Shown here piece by piece: positions 1 through 7,579 of a stretch of DNA of 64,000 nt. Numbering within the stretch: the stretch's first letter is position 1; the number at the start of each line of letters is the position of its first letter. This stretch comes from Pseudoalteromonas luteoviolacea (GTDB taxonomy: Bacteria > Pseudomonadota > Gammaproteobacteria > Enterobacterales > Alteromonadaceae). The stretch lies in assembly GCF_018100925.1 (NCBI RefSeq), contig NZ_JAGJEH010000010.1, forward strand, positions 124,001 through 188,000. The letters are read 5' to 3'. Under the pieces are notes generated by a model that had not been told where the DNA came from, did not search any database, and worked only from the letters and a program-made list of their open reading frames with translations. The position numbers and the translations under genes are program-made.

Positions 1-997
1 GATTCGGGTAATAGCTCGCAACATCGACATCAATTAAGTCATGTGTATCAGTGCTTCTAACTATTGTCTTGTGCAATGAACCATGTATCCCACCTGCACC
101 AAAATCAAAATCAAATCCGTCTATGATTGCCGTTAGGTTTGAGAAAAAGCCTTTAATTTGTTTTGGGTTTATTACTGCTTGTTCGAAATACTGCTTGATG
201 CGATTAAACTCAGGCTGTTCAAATTGAACATAGGGGAAAATTACATCCCTAAGCCTGATTTCATTACGCGGTGTTTGCAACTTTACACCTTGAAACTTTG
301 TCGGCACGCCTTGCGACTCTAACTCTCTTATAAATACTTCTGAGCCGATTTTAGTATCAGAGAAATTTAACCAATCTTTATTGGGGTACTTATCAGCTAA
401 ATCTTGCCTAAATGCGATAGCGTCTAATGATTCAAAGTAAAACTGTTCGGTTTCATCAACATCGTGATCATTGTATGAAAGCAGTACATCACCCTGTTCT
501 CGTGTGATCGGTTTTGTTGGGTCAAACGGTAAGTCTCGAACGTCTTTCGCCCTCATGTTTATCTCAAGGACTTTGAGGCTTGTATATTTTGCAGCATTAT
601 CGAAATGATGGATTTTCAACAGGTCTATTTGTTTAACAAACCTGTCTTTCATCCAGATTGTATGGCCGAACCCACTACGGTCACTAATGATTGCTTGTGA
701 TTTAGCGTATAGATCAGCGTTAGTGATCACACCACCTGTCTGCATAATCAAGTGCAGCAAAACATAGTCATAAGGTGTGTTGTTAAACCCGACCATATAT
801 GCGCCAGCATTAGACAGTGACTGAAGGAATAACGCTAATCGTTGACCGTCATCACACCATTCACTAATTACAAAACGATAACGCGTCCCAGTTGCTGAAT
901 GTTTAATACTGCAACTGAAGAAATTTGGATAACACTCGTTATCGTATATGTAATCGAGCGGTCTAGGGTGCGGTACCGGTGCGAATAACTTACGCAT
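1..997 (-). CDS. Phage DNA polymerase, N-terminal part (cut by window edge)
   Basis: Partial: 332 codons are present and the gene continues beyond base 1. The start is an ATG at 995-997 that overlaps the stop of the upstream gene, so the two are translationally coupled. The N-terminus reads as a 3'-5' proofreading exonuclease of DnaQ/Pol-B type: an Exo I motif D-N-E near residues 19-21, Exo II (VGFNNTPYD) near residue 75 and Exo III (YNDHD) near residue 188. The last visible residues, DVASYYPN, match motif A of family-B DNA polymerases (DxxSLYP type). It is expected to replicate the phage genome together with the helicase upstream and the primase-helicase at 7.6 kb. The family-B assignment rests on one motif at the window edge; the exonuclease is clearer. 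Confidence 0.8.
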   Translation of the reverse strand, partial: MRKLFAPVPHPRPLDYIYDNECYPNFFSCSIKHSATGTRYRFVISEWCDDGQRLALFLQSLSNAGAYMVGFNNTPYDYVLLHLIMQTGGVITNADLYAKSQAIISDRSGFGHTIWMKDRFVKQIDLLKIHHFDNAAKYTSLKVLEINMRAKDVRDLPFDPTKPITREQGDVLLSYNDHDVDETEQFYFESLDAIAFRQDLADKYPNKDWLNFSDTKIGSEVFIRELESQGVPTKFQGVKLQTPRNEIRLRDVIFPYVQFEQPEFNRIKQYFEQAVINPKQIKGFFSNLTAIIDGFDFDFGAGGIHGSLHKTIVRSTDTHDLIDVDVASYYPN

Positions 998-1721
998 GTC
1001 GTCCGACCTCTCGATTTTTAATTTCTACGTGTAGTGCTGTGGATAGTAAGCTGATGTGATCATCATCAAGTTTTGGTAGCAAATCCTGCATCAACCATTG
1101 TGTGTAGTTACCTAAATGGTTGAGATTTTTAAGGTCTGTGTGTCTTGTAGACTTGACCCAATTGTCGATCACACTATTACGATATAACCCGTCTAACCCG
1201 TCTAACCCGTCTAACCCGTCTTCGTGAAATTTATGAGTTTCATCAAGCATGATTTTAGGTTGTTTATTTGCCCATTGTTTGAGCGTCATTCGTTGTGGAA
1301 CTGAGCCCATGAAAACAACACTAGTAATGTCAAAGCCGGGGATTTTCGCCAATATGTCAGCCGTCATCGTTACGAGAACAGTAAATTCATCTGACTCATT
1401 TACCGATATAGTTTTGTATTGGCTGGTTAACCCTGGGATGCATAGACTTATCAAGTCTGTTTCATGAACCGCGCGATGTTTGAAATCATAACCAGCGAGG
1501 CAGCAACCGACCCTTGCTTGCTCTTGCTCTAATAAGTACGTGATCCCCAATTTGTGTAGGTTCTTTATTTGTATGGGGAGCGTTATGACATTTACGTGTT
1601 CACTTTTTAAATTGAGTGTCATGTCAATGACCGCGCTTTCACCACCGTTGAACCAATCTGATTCAACGAACACAGTGTGTCCTTTGATTAAAGTGTCGAT
1701 GTTTAGCTTACATTTCCGCAT
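990..1721 (-). CDS. Phage protein of unknown function with (DGL)4 repeat
   Basis: Encodes 243 aa. The ATG overlaps the last codons of the helicase gene upstream by 14 nt and its own stop overlaps the polymerase start, so it is the middle gene of a tightly coupled helicase-unknown-polymerase operon. No catalytic motif is recognisable. The most striking feature is a run of four Asp-Gly-Leu triplets near residue 170 encoded by a perfect 9-bp tandem repeat. The position between helicase and polymerase suggests a replication accessory role, but this is inference from context only. Confidence 0.7.
   Translation of the reverse strand: MRKCKLNIDTLIKGHTVFVESDWFNGGESAVIDMTLNLKSEHVNVITLPIQIKNLHKLGITYLLEQEQARVGCCLAGYDFKHRAVHETDLISLCIPGLTSQYKTISVNESDEFTVLVTMTADILAKIPGFDITSVVFMGSVPQRMTLKQWANKQPKIMLDETHKFHEDGLDGLDGLDGLYRNSVIDNWVKSTRHTDLKNLNHLGNYTQWLMQDLLPKLDDDHISLLSTALHVEIKNREVGRHA
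1185..1220. repeat. Perfect 9-bp tandem repeat, four copies
   Basis: The unit TAACCCGTC occurs four times head to tail inside the 990-1721 gene, encoding (Asp-Gly-Leu)4 on the minus strand. Because the unit is a multiple of three, copy number changes by slippage would keep the frame. Confidence 0.95.
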
Positions 1722-3393
1722 GATTCTTAATCCTTTCAGTTAGCTGTATACTTTCGCGCTCACTCAGTGTTTGCGCGGTGAATATGTTTACGCCGAACAC
1801 ACGTTTAAACTCTGATTGTGTGAGAGTGACGTCCCATTGTTTTTTGTTCGCTGTAGTGACACACCACTCTTGAATCTCGCGCCTTAATTGCGCTTGGGCG
1901 TGTTGTCGTTTTGCGTGGTTGTTGATTGATGAATGGCGCACTATTGATGGTGCGTTTTGCATACGTTGTGCAAATACGTGCATAGGTGTATCGACCTTTG
2001 CGCGTTCTGCTAATACTTGATCGATAAAGCCGGTATCGAGCTCGATTAAAGTACCTGCTTTTGCTTGGAAATCTTTTTCCCTATTTAGGCGTTCTTCGTT
2101 AGTTTCAACGTGCTGACACTCTGGACATACGACGGTAGATTTGTTGGCTGGTATGAAATAAGCTGAGCACTCAACACATACAACACCTTCAGGGCGTGAA
2201 CCGTCATCACTGGATGCACGACGGCTTTTGCGTTCTAGCGTCCACACTGGATCTTCATGAGGATGACCCAATTTGTATTCAGCCATCATGTCAGGCACGT
2301 TATTAACGTGATCGATCAGGATGCCGTGTGGCTTACCGTCAATCACACGTAATGCTCGGCCGAATTGCTGCTTGAATAGACTGTATGATTTGGTTTTACG
2401 TAACATGATGCACGCGACAACTGCGGGTACATCGAAACCTTCACCGAACAAGTCACAGTTGACCAGGTTTGTTATACGTCCAGCTTTAAAGTCTTTGATA
2501 CATCTTGCGCGCTCTGCTGCGGGAGTTTTACTCGATAGCGCTACGCTGTTTACACCATGTCGATTGAACTCGTCAGCTACATGTTGACTGTGTTCGATGT
2601 TTACGCAAAACGTTATAGCTTGTTGTCCTGGGCAGATACGTAAATAGTGCTCAACTGCATCCCCTGTAATGTCTGAGTTATCTGATTCTTTCGCTAATTG
2701 TTTCTGGTTGTAGTCCCCGGAGCTGGTGACTTTGACGTTAGAAACATCGAGGCGAGTAGGGGGGACGTAGATTTTATAAGTACTCAGATAGCCGCGTTTT
2801 ATCAGCTCCCCCATATTTGAACCGACTATTAGTTCATCAAACACACCGTCAAAGTCACGACCTAGACCTTTACCGTCAGAACGAATAGGTGTAGCAGTTA
2901 CACCGACTCCTTTTGCGTTAATAAATTGGGATACACAACGGCCCCATTTGTTTTCAGCCAGTACGTGATGAGTTTCATCCATGAACCAGTTAGTAACGCT
3001 TTTGGCAAGGTGCTCAGTTTGACCCTTCTTCATTCGAGCGATAAACGTATCAACACTGGCGACGATAATGTTTGCAGTCTCTGAAAAGTAACTATCACCG
3101 TGGTTTTGCTGATTTTCAGTTGTTATGTCACTGACCGTTTTTTTAGCTGCATAAATCGAGTGATGTAGTTGCATCACGCAAAGCGCATCGCTTATCTGAC
3201 CAAGCAATACATCACGGTGTGCAAACACGATTGAAACTCCGCAATTTTGACGAGCAATACGAGTTAATTCAGCTATCACGAAAGTTTTACCAGCCCCCGT
3301 GGGTAGTACGACACAGACGTTTTTCAATCCGTTTATGTGCGCATTGATTGCTTGGTTAACTGTTGATGTCTGATGTTCTCGTAATTGAATCAT
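1708..3393 (-). CDS. SF2 DEAD/DEAH-box helicase (phage)
   Basis: Encodes 561 aa from the ATG at 3391-3393, which has a good ribosome site (AAAGGA, then 2 nt); an in-frame extension to 3444 would run into the operator and is unlikely. Motifs visible in order: Q-like LREHQ at the N-terminus, Walker A LPTGAGKT, Walker B/DEAH-type MDETHH, motif III-like VTATP, and helicase C-terminal motifs including QQFGRALR. A four-cysteine zinc ribbon (CVEC...CPEC) follows the helicase core. This is the ATP-dependent SF2 helicase commonly found next to polymerase in phage replication modules. It is the first gene of the minus-strand operon and is divergent from the 3524 gene; the shared intergenic region carries a dyad operator. 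Confidence 0.9.
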   Translation of the reverse strand: MIQLREHQTSTVNQAINAHINGLKNVCVVLPTGAGKTFVIAELTRIARQNCGVSIVFAHRDVLLGQISDALCVMQLHHSIYAAKKTVSDITTENQQNHGDSYFSETANIIVASVDTFIARMKKGQTEHLAKSVTNWFMDETHHVLAENKWGRCVSQFINAKGVGVTATPIRSDGKGLGRDFDGVFDELIVGSNMGELIKRGYLSTYKIYVPPTRLDVSNVKVTSSGDYNQKQLAKESDNSDITGDAVEHYLRICPGQQAITFCVNIEHSQHVADEFNRHGVNSVALSSKTPAAERARCIKDFKAGRITNLVNCDLFGEGFDVPAVVACIMLRKTKSYSLFKQQFGRALRVIDGKPHGILIDHVNNVPDMMAEYKLGHPHEDPVWTLERKSRRASSDDGSRPEGVVCVECSAYFIPANKSTVVCPECQHVETNEERLNREKDFQAKAGTLIELDTGFIDQVLAERAKVDTPMHVFAQRMQNAPSIVRHSSINNHAKRQHAQAQLRREIQEWCVTTANKKQWDVTLTQSEFKRVFGVNIFTAQTLSERESIQLTERIKNHAEM

Positions 3394-3424
3394 TGTCCTT
3401 TTGCTCGTTTTTGTGTTGCAATAT

Positions 3425-3444
3425 GCATAACTTAAATGATGCAA
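3425..3444. promoter_or_regulatory. Operator A of the GCATAACT-N5-G(T/A)TGCA family
   Basis: GCATAACTTAAATGATGCAA lies in the divergent intergenic region between the helicase and the 3524 gene. It differs at two positions from the 18-bp arms found at the terL promoter. Read on the minus strand, a TTGAAA hexamer lies upstream of it at -35 spacing, which would put the operator over the -10 of the helicase promoter. Confidence 0.6.
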
Positions 3445-3523
3445 AAAAATATTTCAAATTATTTTTTTCTGTGTTAGCTTAATTTTCGTCAACAGACATT
3501 TGATTAACTCAAAAGGAAATATA

Positions 3524-4342
3524 ATGGGTATTTTAGAAAACATTGAAAGTAAGTTAGACCGCGTAATCGAGTTGCTTGAAGGTGACGATCTCGTCACTGA
3601 GACCACACTACCCAATATCATGAAAGATGCCGCCACTGCTGATCCAGTTGGTTTTTCTCAAGCAGTTGAACAAGCAAAAACTTCACCTAGCGTTGAGGTA
3701 GATAAAAACGGCATTCCTTGGGATGAGCGTATTCATGCTAGTACCAAAACTCAAACAGACAAAGGTGTTTGGAAGAAGAAAAGAGGTGTGAATGATAAGT
3801 TGTTCAATGAAGTTGTTGCAGAACTTAAACAGAACAAAAATTCTGATAAACAGGTTCAGTCTGCATCTGAAAATGTAGCAAAATTCCCCCCTGTTGGTGA
3901 CGCTCCTACAGCCCCAGATGTACCGAATGTACCTAGTGTACCGCCAGTCCCAGGTGCACCAGTCGCAAATGATAATTTTAAAAAACTAGCTATCAAGGCT
4001 GTAAATGAGATTGCGGAAAAGCACGGCGTTGAATATTCAATGCTGGATGAAGTTTTCGCGCAGTTTAACACTAAAGATTTCACTTTAATGAAGCCTGAAC
4101 ATTACGAAAGGTTCCATGCGATTGTTGATGAATATGCGTGTGACCTGAACGACACCAGCGATCTAGTTAAATCAATTGTTGAAATTGCGGGTCAGGAAAC
4201 ATTTGATAAATACATCGCTGAAAACTTCAACGTACGTGAATACAGCCAAGTCCCTCGTACTCAATTACGAGTATTGATTGATGCTCTTACACCTTGGAAC
4301 CAGCAACTAGTTGACTGGAAAGCAGCACAAGCAGCTAGCTAA
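3524..4342 (+). CDS. Phage protein with PWDERIHAST motif and Pro-rich linker
   Basis: Encodes 272 aa; the ATG at 3524 follows AAAAGGAAATATA and is preferred over the TTG at 3500. The N-terminus is a predicted amphipathic helix (ESKLDRVIELLEG). The segment GIPWDERIHASTKTQT...GVWKKKRGV near residues 65-85 is a recurrent motif of phage early proteins that sit next to DUF2800/DUF2815 genes. A Pro/Val-rich linker near residues 120-145 leads to a helical C-terminal domain. It is the first gene of the plus-strand recombination/replication operon. The biochemical role is not known to me; a DNA-binding accessory function is plausible from the motif's basic residues and the context. Confidence 0.8.
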   Translation: MGILENIESKLDRVIELLEGDDLVTETTLPNIMKDAATADPVGFSQAVEQAKTSPSVEVDKNGIPWDERIHASTKTQTDKGVWKKKRGVNDKLFNEVVAELKQNKNSDKQVQSASENVAKFPPVGDAPTAPDVPNVPSVPPVPGAPVANDNFKKLAIKAVNEIAEKHGVEYSMLDEVFAQFNTKDFTLMKPEHYERFHAIVDEYACDLNDTSDLVKSIVEIAGQETFDKYIAENFNVREYSQVPRTQLRVLIDALTPWNQQLVDWKAAQAAS

Positions 4343-4353
4343 CGGGGGTCATC

Positions 4354-4578
4354 ATGGAAAATCAACATAAGAAAATTAAAGGGTATCGAGAGTTAACTCA
4401 AAGTGAAATTAACGCGATGAATGAGATCAAGGAACTGGCTGAAAAAGTTGGTGAACTGGTTGATGAGTTACAGGGCGTTGATGGGGTCGATCAAAGGTGG
4501 GTGGCTACAGGAAAAACTGATTTACAAAAAGGTTTTATGTGCCTTACACGCAGTGTAGCCCAACCAGATAGCTTTTAA
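4354..4578 (+). CDS. acb2-like: Acb2/Tad1-like anti-CBASS cyclic-oligonucleotide sponge
   Basis: Encodes 74 aa. The pattern matches the Acb2 family: N-terminal HKKIKGYRELTQSEI, then MNEIK, and C-terminal TDLQKGFMCLTRSVAQP. Known Acb2 proteins form hexamers that sequester cyclic di- and trinucleotides made by CBASS (and Thoeris) enzymes, blocking effector activation. From memory of that family, Tyr11 and Lys26 contact ligand; here Tyr is residue 11 and Lys is residue 26. The protein is shorter than the roughly 90-aa Pseudomonas phage members because the middle helix-helix linker is short. It sits in the early operon, as expected for a protein needed soon after infection, and shares an almost identical initiation region (ACGGGGGTCATnATGGAA) with the next gene. 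Confidence 0.78.
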   Translation: MENQHKKIKGYRELTQSEINAMNEIKELAEKVGELVDELQGVDGVDQRWVATGKTDLQKGFMCLTRSVAQPDSF

Positions 4579-4592
4579 TTACGGGGGTCATT

Positions 4593-5705
4593 ATGGAACA
4601 TGCAAAGCTCGGTGCTAGTAACTCTAAAATTTGGATGAATTGTCATGCGTATGGACGAATGACTGAAGGTTTAAACGGTGGTACAAACCCTGCCGCTGAA
4701 CTTGGCACAGCCGCGCATGAGCTCGGCGAGTTTTGCTTACGCTTTGGTTTAAACACTTACGATTGTTTAGGTATGAGTTTTAACGATCACACCGTTGATC
4801 AAGTAATGGCTGACGCTGTACAAATTTACGTGGGTCATATTCGCGAATTGTGCGCGAAATACAACGTTTCCCCAATGCTTGAGCAACGCGTGTGCATCGT
4901 TTCTATTGGATCGGGTGTGTTTGGTACATCTGATTGTATTGTAATTGTTGGTGACTGGGTTTTTGTCATTGATTACAAGAATGGTTATGAAGTTGTTGAG
5001 GTTGAAGGTAATTCACAGGCTGCGTTCTACGCTGTTGCTGTGTTAGATACATTCAACCTTTGGCAAACCGTCAAATACGTATCAAGCACTATTATTCAAC
5101 CCCGTGCTAATCATAAAAATGGTCCCATTCGCACATGCGTTCAGACAATTGAGCAAATGCGCGATTGGCACGCTCGCATTTCATATGCAATCAATGCAAA
5201 TCACAACCCGAATAGCCTAGCGACGGCTGGTGAGCACTGTAAATATTGCCCTGCACGGGGTTTCTGCCGTGCACGCATGAAACGCACTATTGATTTATCA
5301 ACGTTCGATAAGCCAGTAAACAAACTAACGGCTCAAGAAGTATCCGATGTTTATCAAGAAGTTGCAGCAATGAAGAAAAACCTTGAGGCGCTTCAACTTC
5401 ACGCTGTAGACGTCGCACGAGCTGGTGGAAAAATTGAAGGTTGTAAGCTGGTTAAAGCAATCACTAAATCTAAATGTGAGGATCAAGACTCATTCATAGC
5501 CGAGGCTGTGCAAGCAGGTGTAGCCAAAGCTGACTTACTAGAACCAAAGCTCAAATCAATGACCGCCTTAAAGAAAATCGTATCAGAAACAATCGTTAAA
5601 AAACATTTCATTAAACCACCTGCTAGCACGACGCTTGCGCCGCTCAGTGATAAACGTGCAGCACAAAGCACAAGCGCTGTAGGTGTGTTCGATAGTATTA
5701 AATAA
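4593..5705 (+). CDS. DUF2800 family Cas4/RecB-like nuclease
   Basis: Encodes 370 aa. It has the DUF2800 layout: an N-terminal SNSKIWMNCHAY...GTAAHELGE segment, the PD-(D/E)xK core with VIDYKNGYEVVEV (Asp-x-Lys) near residue 130, a following QAAFYAVAV helix, and a cysteine cluster CKYCPARGFC near residue 215 that with an upstream Cys could hold an Fe-S cluster as in Cas4/AddB. The C-terminal third is helical and Lys-rich. The family is a phage exonuclease paired with the DUF2815 ssDNA-binding protein encoded next, here 11 nt downstream. Likely role: end resection during phage recombination. The ribosome site GGGGGTC precedes the ATG. Confidence 0.85.
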   Translation: MEHAKLGASNSKIWMNCHAYGRMTEGLNGGTNPAAELGTAAHELGEFCLRFGLNTYDCLGMSFNDHTVDQVMADAVQIYVGHIRELCAKYNVSPMLEQRVCIVSIGSGVFGTSDCIVIVGDWVFVIDYKNGYEVVEVEGNSQAAFYAVAVLDTFNLWQTVKYVSSTIIQPRANHKNGPIRTCVQTIEQMRDWHARISYAINANHNPNSLATAGEHCKYCPARGFCRARMKRTIDLSTFDKPVNKLTAQEVSDVYQEVAAMKKNLEALQLHAVDVARAGGKIEGCKLVKAITKSKCEDQDSFIAEAVQAGVAKADLLEPKLKSMTALKKIVSETIVKKHFIKPPASTTLAPLSDKRAAQSTSAVGVFDSIK

Positions 5706-5716
5706 GGACTTTAAAA

Positions 5717-6913
5717 ATGGCTTCAAGAGTTATTCATTCAACAGTTTTTCGCGTTAGTTATCCGCATTTAGATAAACCACACGCACAAAATCCAACAGAT
5801 CAACCTAAATATGCCGTATCGATGATGATACCGAAAACAGGTGTGTGCCCAATCAACAATCAACCTACGTCGTTCGACAATGTTATTCAGGCATTGAATG
5901 AGGTGACGATGGAAGAATGGCAACTCCCTTATGATCAAGCAATAGCACCTGGTATGGGCATTCAATTCCCTCCCTCATTTAAAGATGGCGACACTGTTTT
6001 TGAGAAAGACCAAAACGGCAACCCTATACCAGGTCAAGTGCGAAAAGGTTCGGCGGGTATGTTTATTTTATCTGTTAAAAACGTTGACCCTGTTGGGTGT
6101 GTCTCGGCTGATGGTCAAACAGAGATTCACGGCTCTGCTGTGTACGCTGGTTCATGGGCACGCGCTGAACTAGAGGTCTCGGCCTACAATAGTGCGAACG
6201 GTCGAGTTGTTTCGGTCAAACTTCTAAACGTCCAACTTTGCTACAACGATGAAAAGTTAGGTGGCGCACCAGTACGACAATCTGCGTCACAAGCGTTTGC
6301 CGCTCATGCTGTAACAGATACAAACATTCAAGCTGGACAAGTTCAACAACAGTTCGCACCTACGTCAACTCCTGTTCCGGGTGCTGCCGCTGTTCCGGGT
6401 GCTGCCGCTGTTCCGGGTGCTGCCGCTGTTCCGGGTGCTGCTCCTGTTCCGGGTGCTGCTCCTGCTCCTGCTGCTGCCGCTGTGCCGGGTGCTCCTGCTG
6501 CTGCCGCTGTGCCGGGTGCTCCTGCTGCTGCCGCTGTGCCGGGTGCTCCTGCTGCTGCCGCTATTCCGGGTTCTCCTGCTGCTGCCGCTATTCCGGGTTC
6601 TCCTGCTGCTGCCGCTGTTCCGGGTGCTCCTGCTGCTGCCGCTGTGCCGGGTGCTCCTGCTGCTGCCGCTGTGCCGGGTGCTCCTGGTGCTGCCGCTGTG
6701 CCAGGTGCTCCTGCTGCTGCCGCTGTGCCGGGTGCTCCTGGTGCTGCCGCTGTGCCAGGTGCTCCTGCTGCTGCTCCAATGGGGAACACCGATCCAGTCA
6801 TCATGAACCCTGGTGAAGCAAGTTATGCAGAATACGCCGCACAAGGCTGGACCCCTGATCTGCTAATCCAGCACGGAAAAGCACAAGCAAACTACCTAAA
6901 CCCTGCGGTGTAG
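5717..6913 (+). CDS. DUF2815 ssDNA-binding-like protein with elastin-like VPG repeats
   Basis: Encodes 398 aa. Residues 1 to about 190 form the DUF2815 core (FRVSYPHLDKPH, YAVSMMIPKTG, ARAELEVSAYNSANGRVVSVKLLNVQL), a family regarded as phage single-strand-binding proteins and paired with DUF2800 nucleases. Residues from about 218 to 355 are a low-complexity Pro/Ala/Gly/Val tract with 16 VPG or IPG repeats. The last 40 residues (GEASYAEYAAQGWTPDLLIQHG) are non-repetitive and likely a conserved docking tip, as in bacterial SSB where a disordered linker joins the OB fold to an interaction tail. Core family members are normally around 200 aa, so the repeat roughly doubles the length. Open frames on the other frames of the repeat are compositional artefacts. 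Confidence 0.82.
   Translation: MASRVIHSTVFRVSYPHLDKPHAQNPTDQPKYAVSMMIPKTGVCPINNQPTSFDNVIQALNEVTMEEWQLPYDQAIAPGMGIQFPPSFKDGDTVFEKDQNGNPIPGQVRKGSAGMFILSVKNVDPVGCVSADGQTEIHGSAVYAGSWARAELEVSAYNSANGRVVSVKLLNVQLCYNDEKLGGAPVRQSASQAFAAHAVTDTNIQAGQVQQQFAPTSTPVPGAAAVPGAAAVPGAAAVPGAAPVPGAAPAPAAAAVPGAPAAAAVPGAPAAAAVPGAPAAAAIPGSPAAAAIPGSPAAAAVPGAPAAAAVPGAPAAAAVPGAPGAAAVPGAPAAAAVPGAPGAAAVPGAPAAAPMGNTDPVIMNPGEASYAEYAAQGWTPDLLIQHGKAQANYLNPAV
6371..6776 (+). repeat. 27-bp/15-bp tandem repeats encoding VPGAA / VPGAPAAAA
   Basis: The first part uses 15-bp units (VPGAA), the rest 27-bp units (nine residues, VPGAPAAAA, with IPGSP variants in the middle). Neighbouring units are almost identical in DNA, with only T/G or G/A third-base changes, pointing to recent expansion. 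The unit resembles elastin pentapeptides (VPGxx). Confidence 0.92.
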
Positions 6914-6917
6914 CAAT

Positions 6918-7334
6918 ATGACACCTGAAGGTAAAGCTAGCGAGGTGGTGCGATTACGCGCCACTGAGTTAGGTGGTCGACTATTCAGAAATAATGTCGG
7001 TGTGCTAGTTGACGCGAGAGGTGTACCTGTTCGATACGGTCTTGCGAATGAGTCAAAGAAAATGAACCAGAGTATTAAATCAAGTGACTTTATCGGTATT
7101 ACACCGATCACTATCACCCCTGACATGGTGGGAAAACAGATCGGAGTGTTCACTGCCATTGAAGCCAAAGCAGACGGTTTTAAGGTTCGTCAATTTGGTC
7201 CGAAGTCTCGAGAGTTTGCACAACAAAAGTTCATCAACTTGATCACAAACCTCGGTGGTGCCGCTGGTTTCGCCTGTAATGCCGAAGATGTCGACGGAAT
7301 TTTAAAGGAATTAATTGAGAGGTTAACGCGATGA
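6918..7334 (+). CDS. VRR-NUC domain nuclease
   Basis: Encodes 138 aa, the size of a stand-alone viral VRR-NUC protein. The N-terminus (ASEVVRLRATELGGRLFRNNVGV) gives the conserved Glu and RNN, followed by SSDFIGITP (catalytic Asp) and FTAIEAKAD (the E-x-K of the PD-(D/E)xK fold), then a Q-rich helix (AQQKFINLITNLGG). VRR-NUC proteins are structure-specific nucleases of phage replication/recombination modules. The stop overlaps the next ATG (ATGA), so the two are coupled. Confidence 0.88.
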   Translation: MTPEGKASEVVRLRATELGGRLFRNNVGVLVDARGVPVRYGLANESKKMNQSIKSSDFIGITPITITPDMVGKQIGVFTAIEAKADGFKVRQFGPKSREFAQQKFINLITNLGGAAGFACNAEDVDGILKELIERLTR

Positions 7335-7579
7335 TTGAAAAAATACGCGAAGCAGTTGAACGACTTAATGATCCGGCTGTTGTACATGAGCAACAAATAG
7401 AAATACAAACAAGACTGAAAAATTTAGTTGTCCAGTATGGAATAGAAAATGTTGCGGCCGCTTCTGGTCTTGCTCAGTCATCACTTCAAACATACCTTAG
7501 ATCTAAGAGGCCAAACATAAACAGACAAACAGTCGCGCAAGCTGAACAGGTGTTCAAGATGGTTTGTGAGGCTGTGTAA
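7331..7579 (+). CDS. Small phage protein, possible HTH
   Basis: Encodes 82 aa. Translation starts at an ATG overlapping the VRR-NUC stop and ends overlapping the primase-helicase ATG. The segment ENVAAASGLAQSSLQTYLRSKRPNINRQTVAQAEQVF reads like a lambda-repressor-type helix-turn-helix (helix, short turn, SLQTYLR recognition helix). It could be a replication accessory or a regulator of the operon; sequence alone does not decide. Confidence 0.7.
   Translation: MIEKIREAVERLNDPAVVHEQQIEIQTRLKNLVVQYGIENVAAASGLAQSSLQTYLRSKRPNINRQTVAQAEQVFKMVCEAV

Noticed and set aside
6343..6844. Long open frames on other frames of the VPG repeat (minus-strand 153- and 159-codon, plus-strand 141-codon)
   Set aside because: They arise from the repetitive, GC-skewed codons; they are pure low-complexity text and the DUF2815 frame continues through the repeat into a conserved tail.
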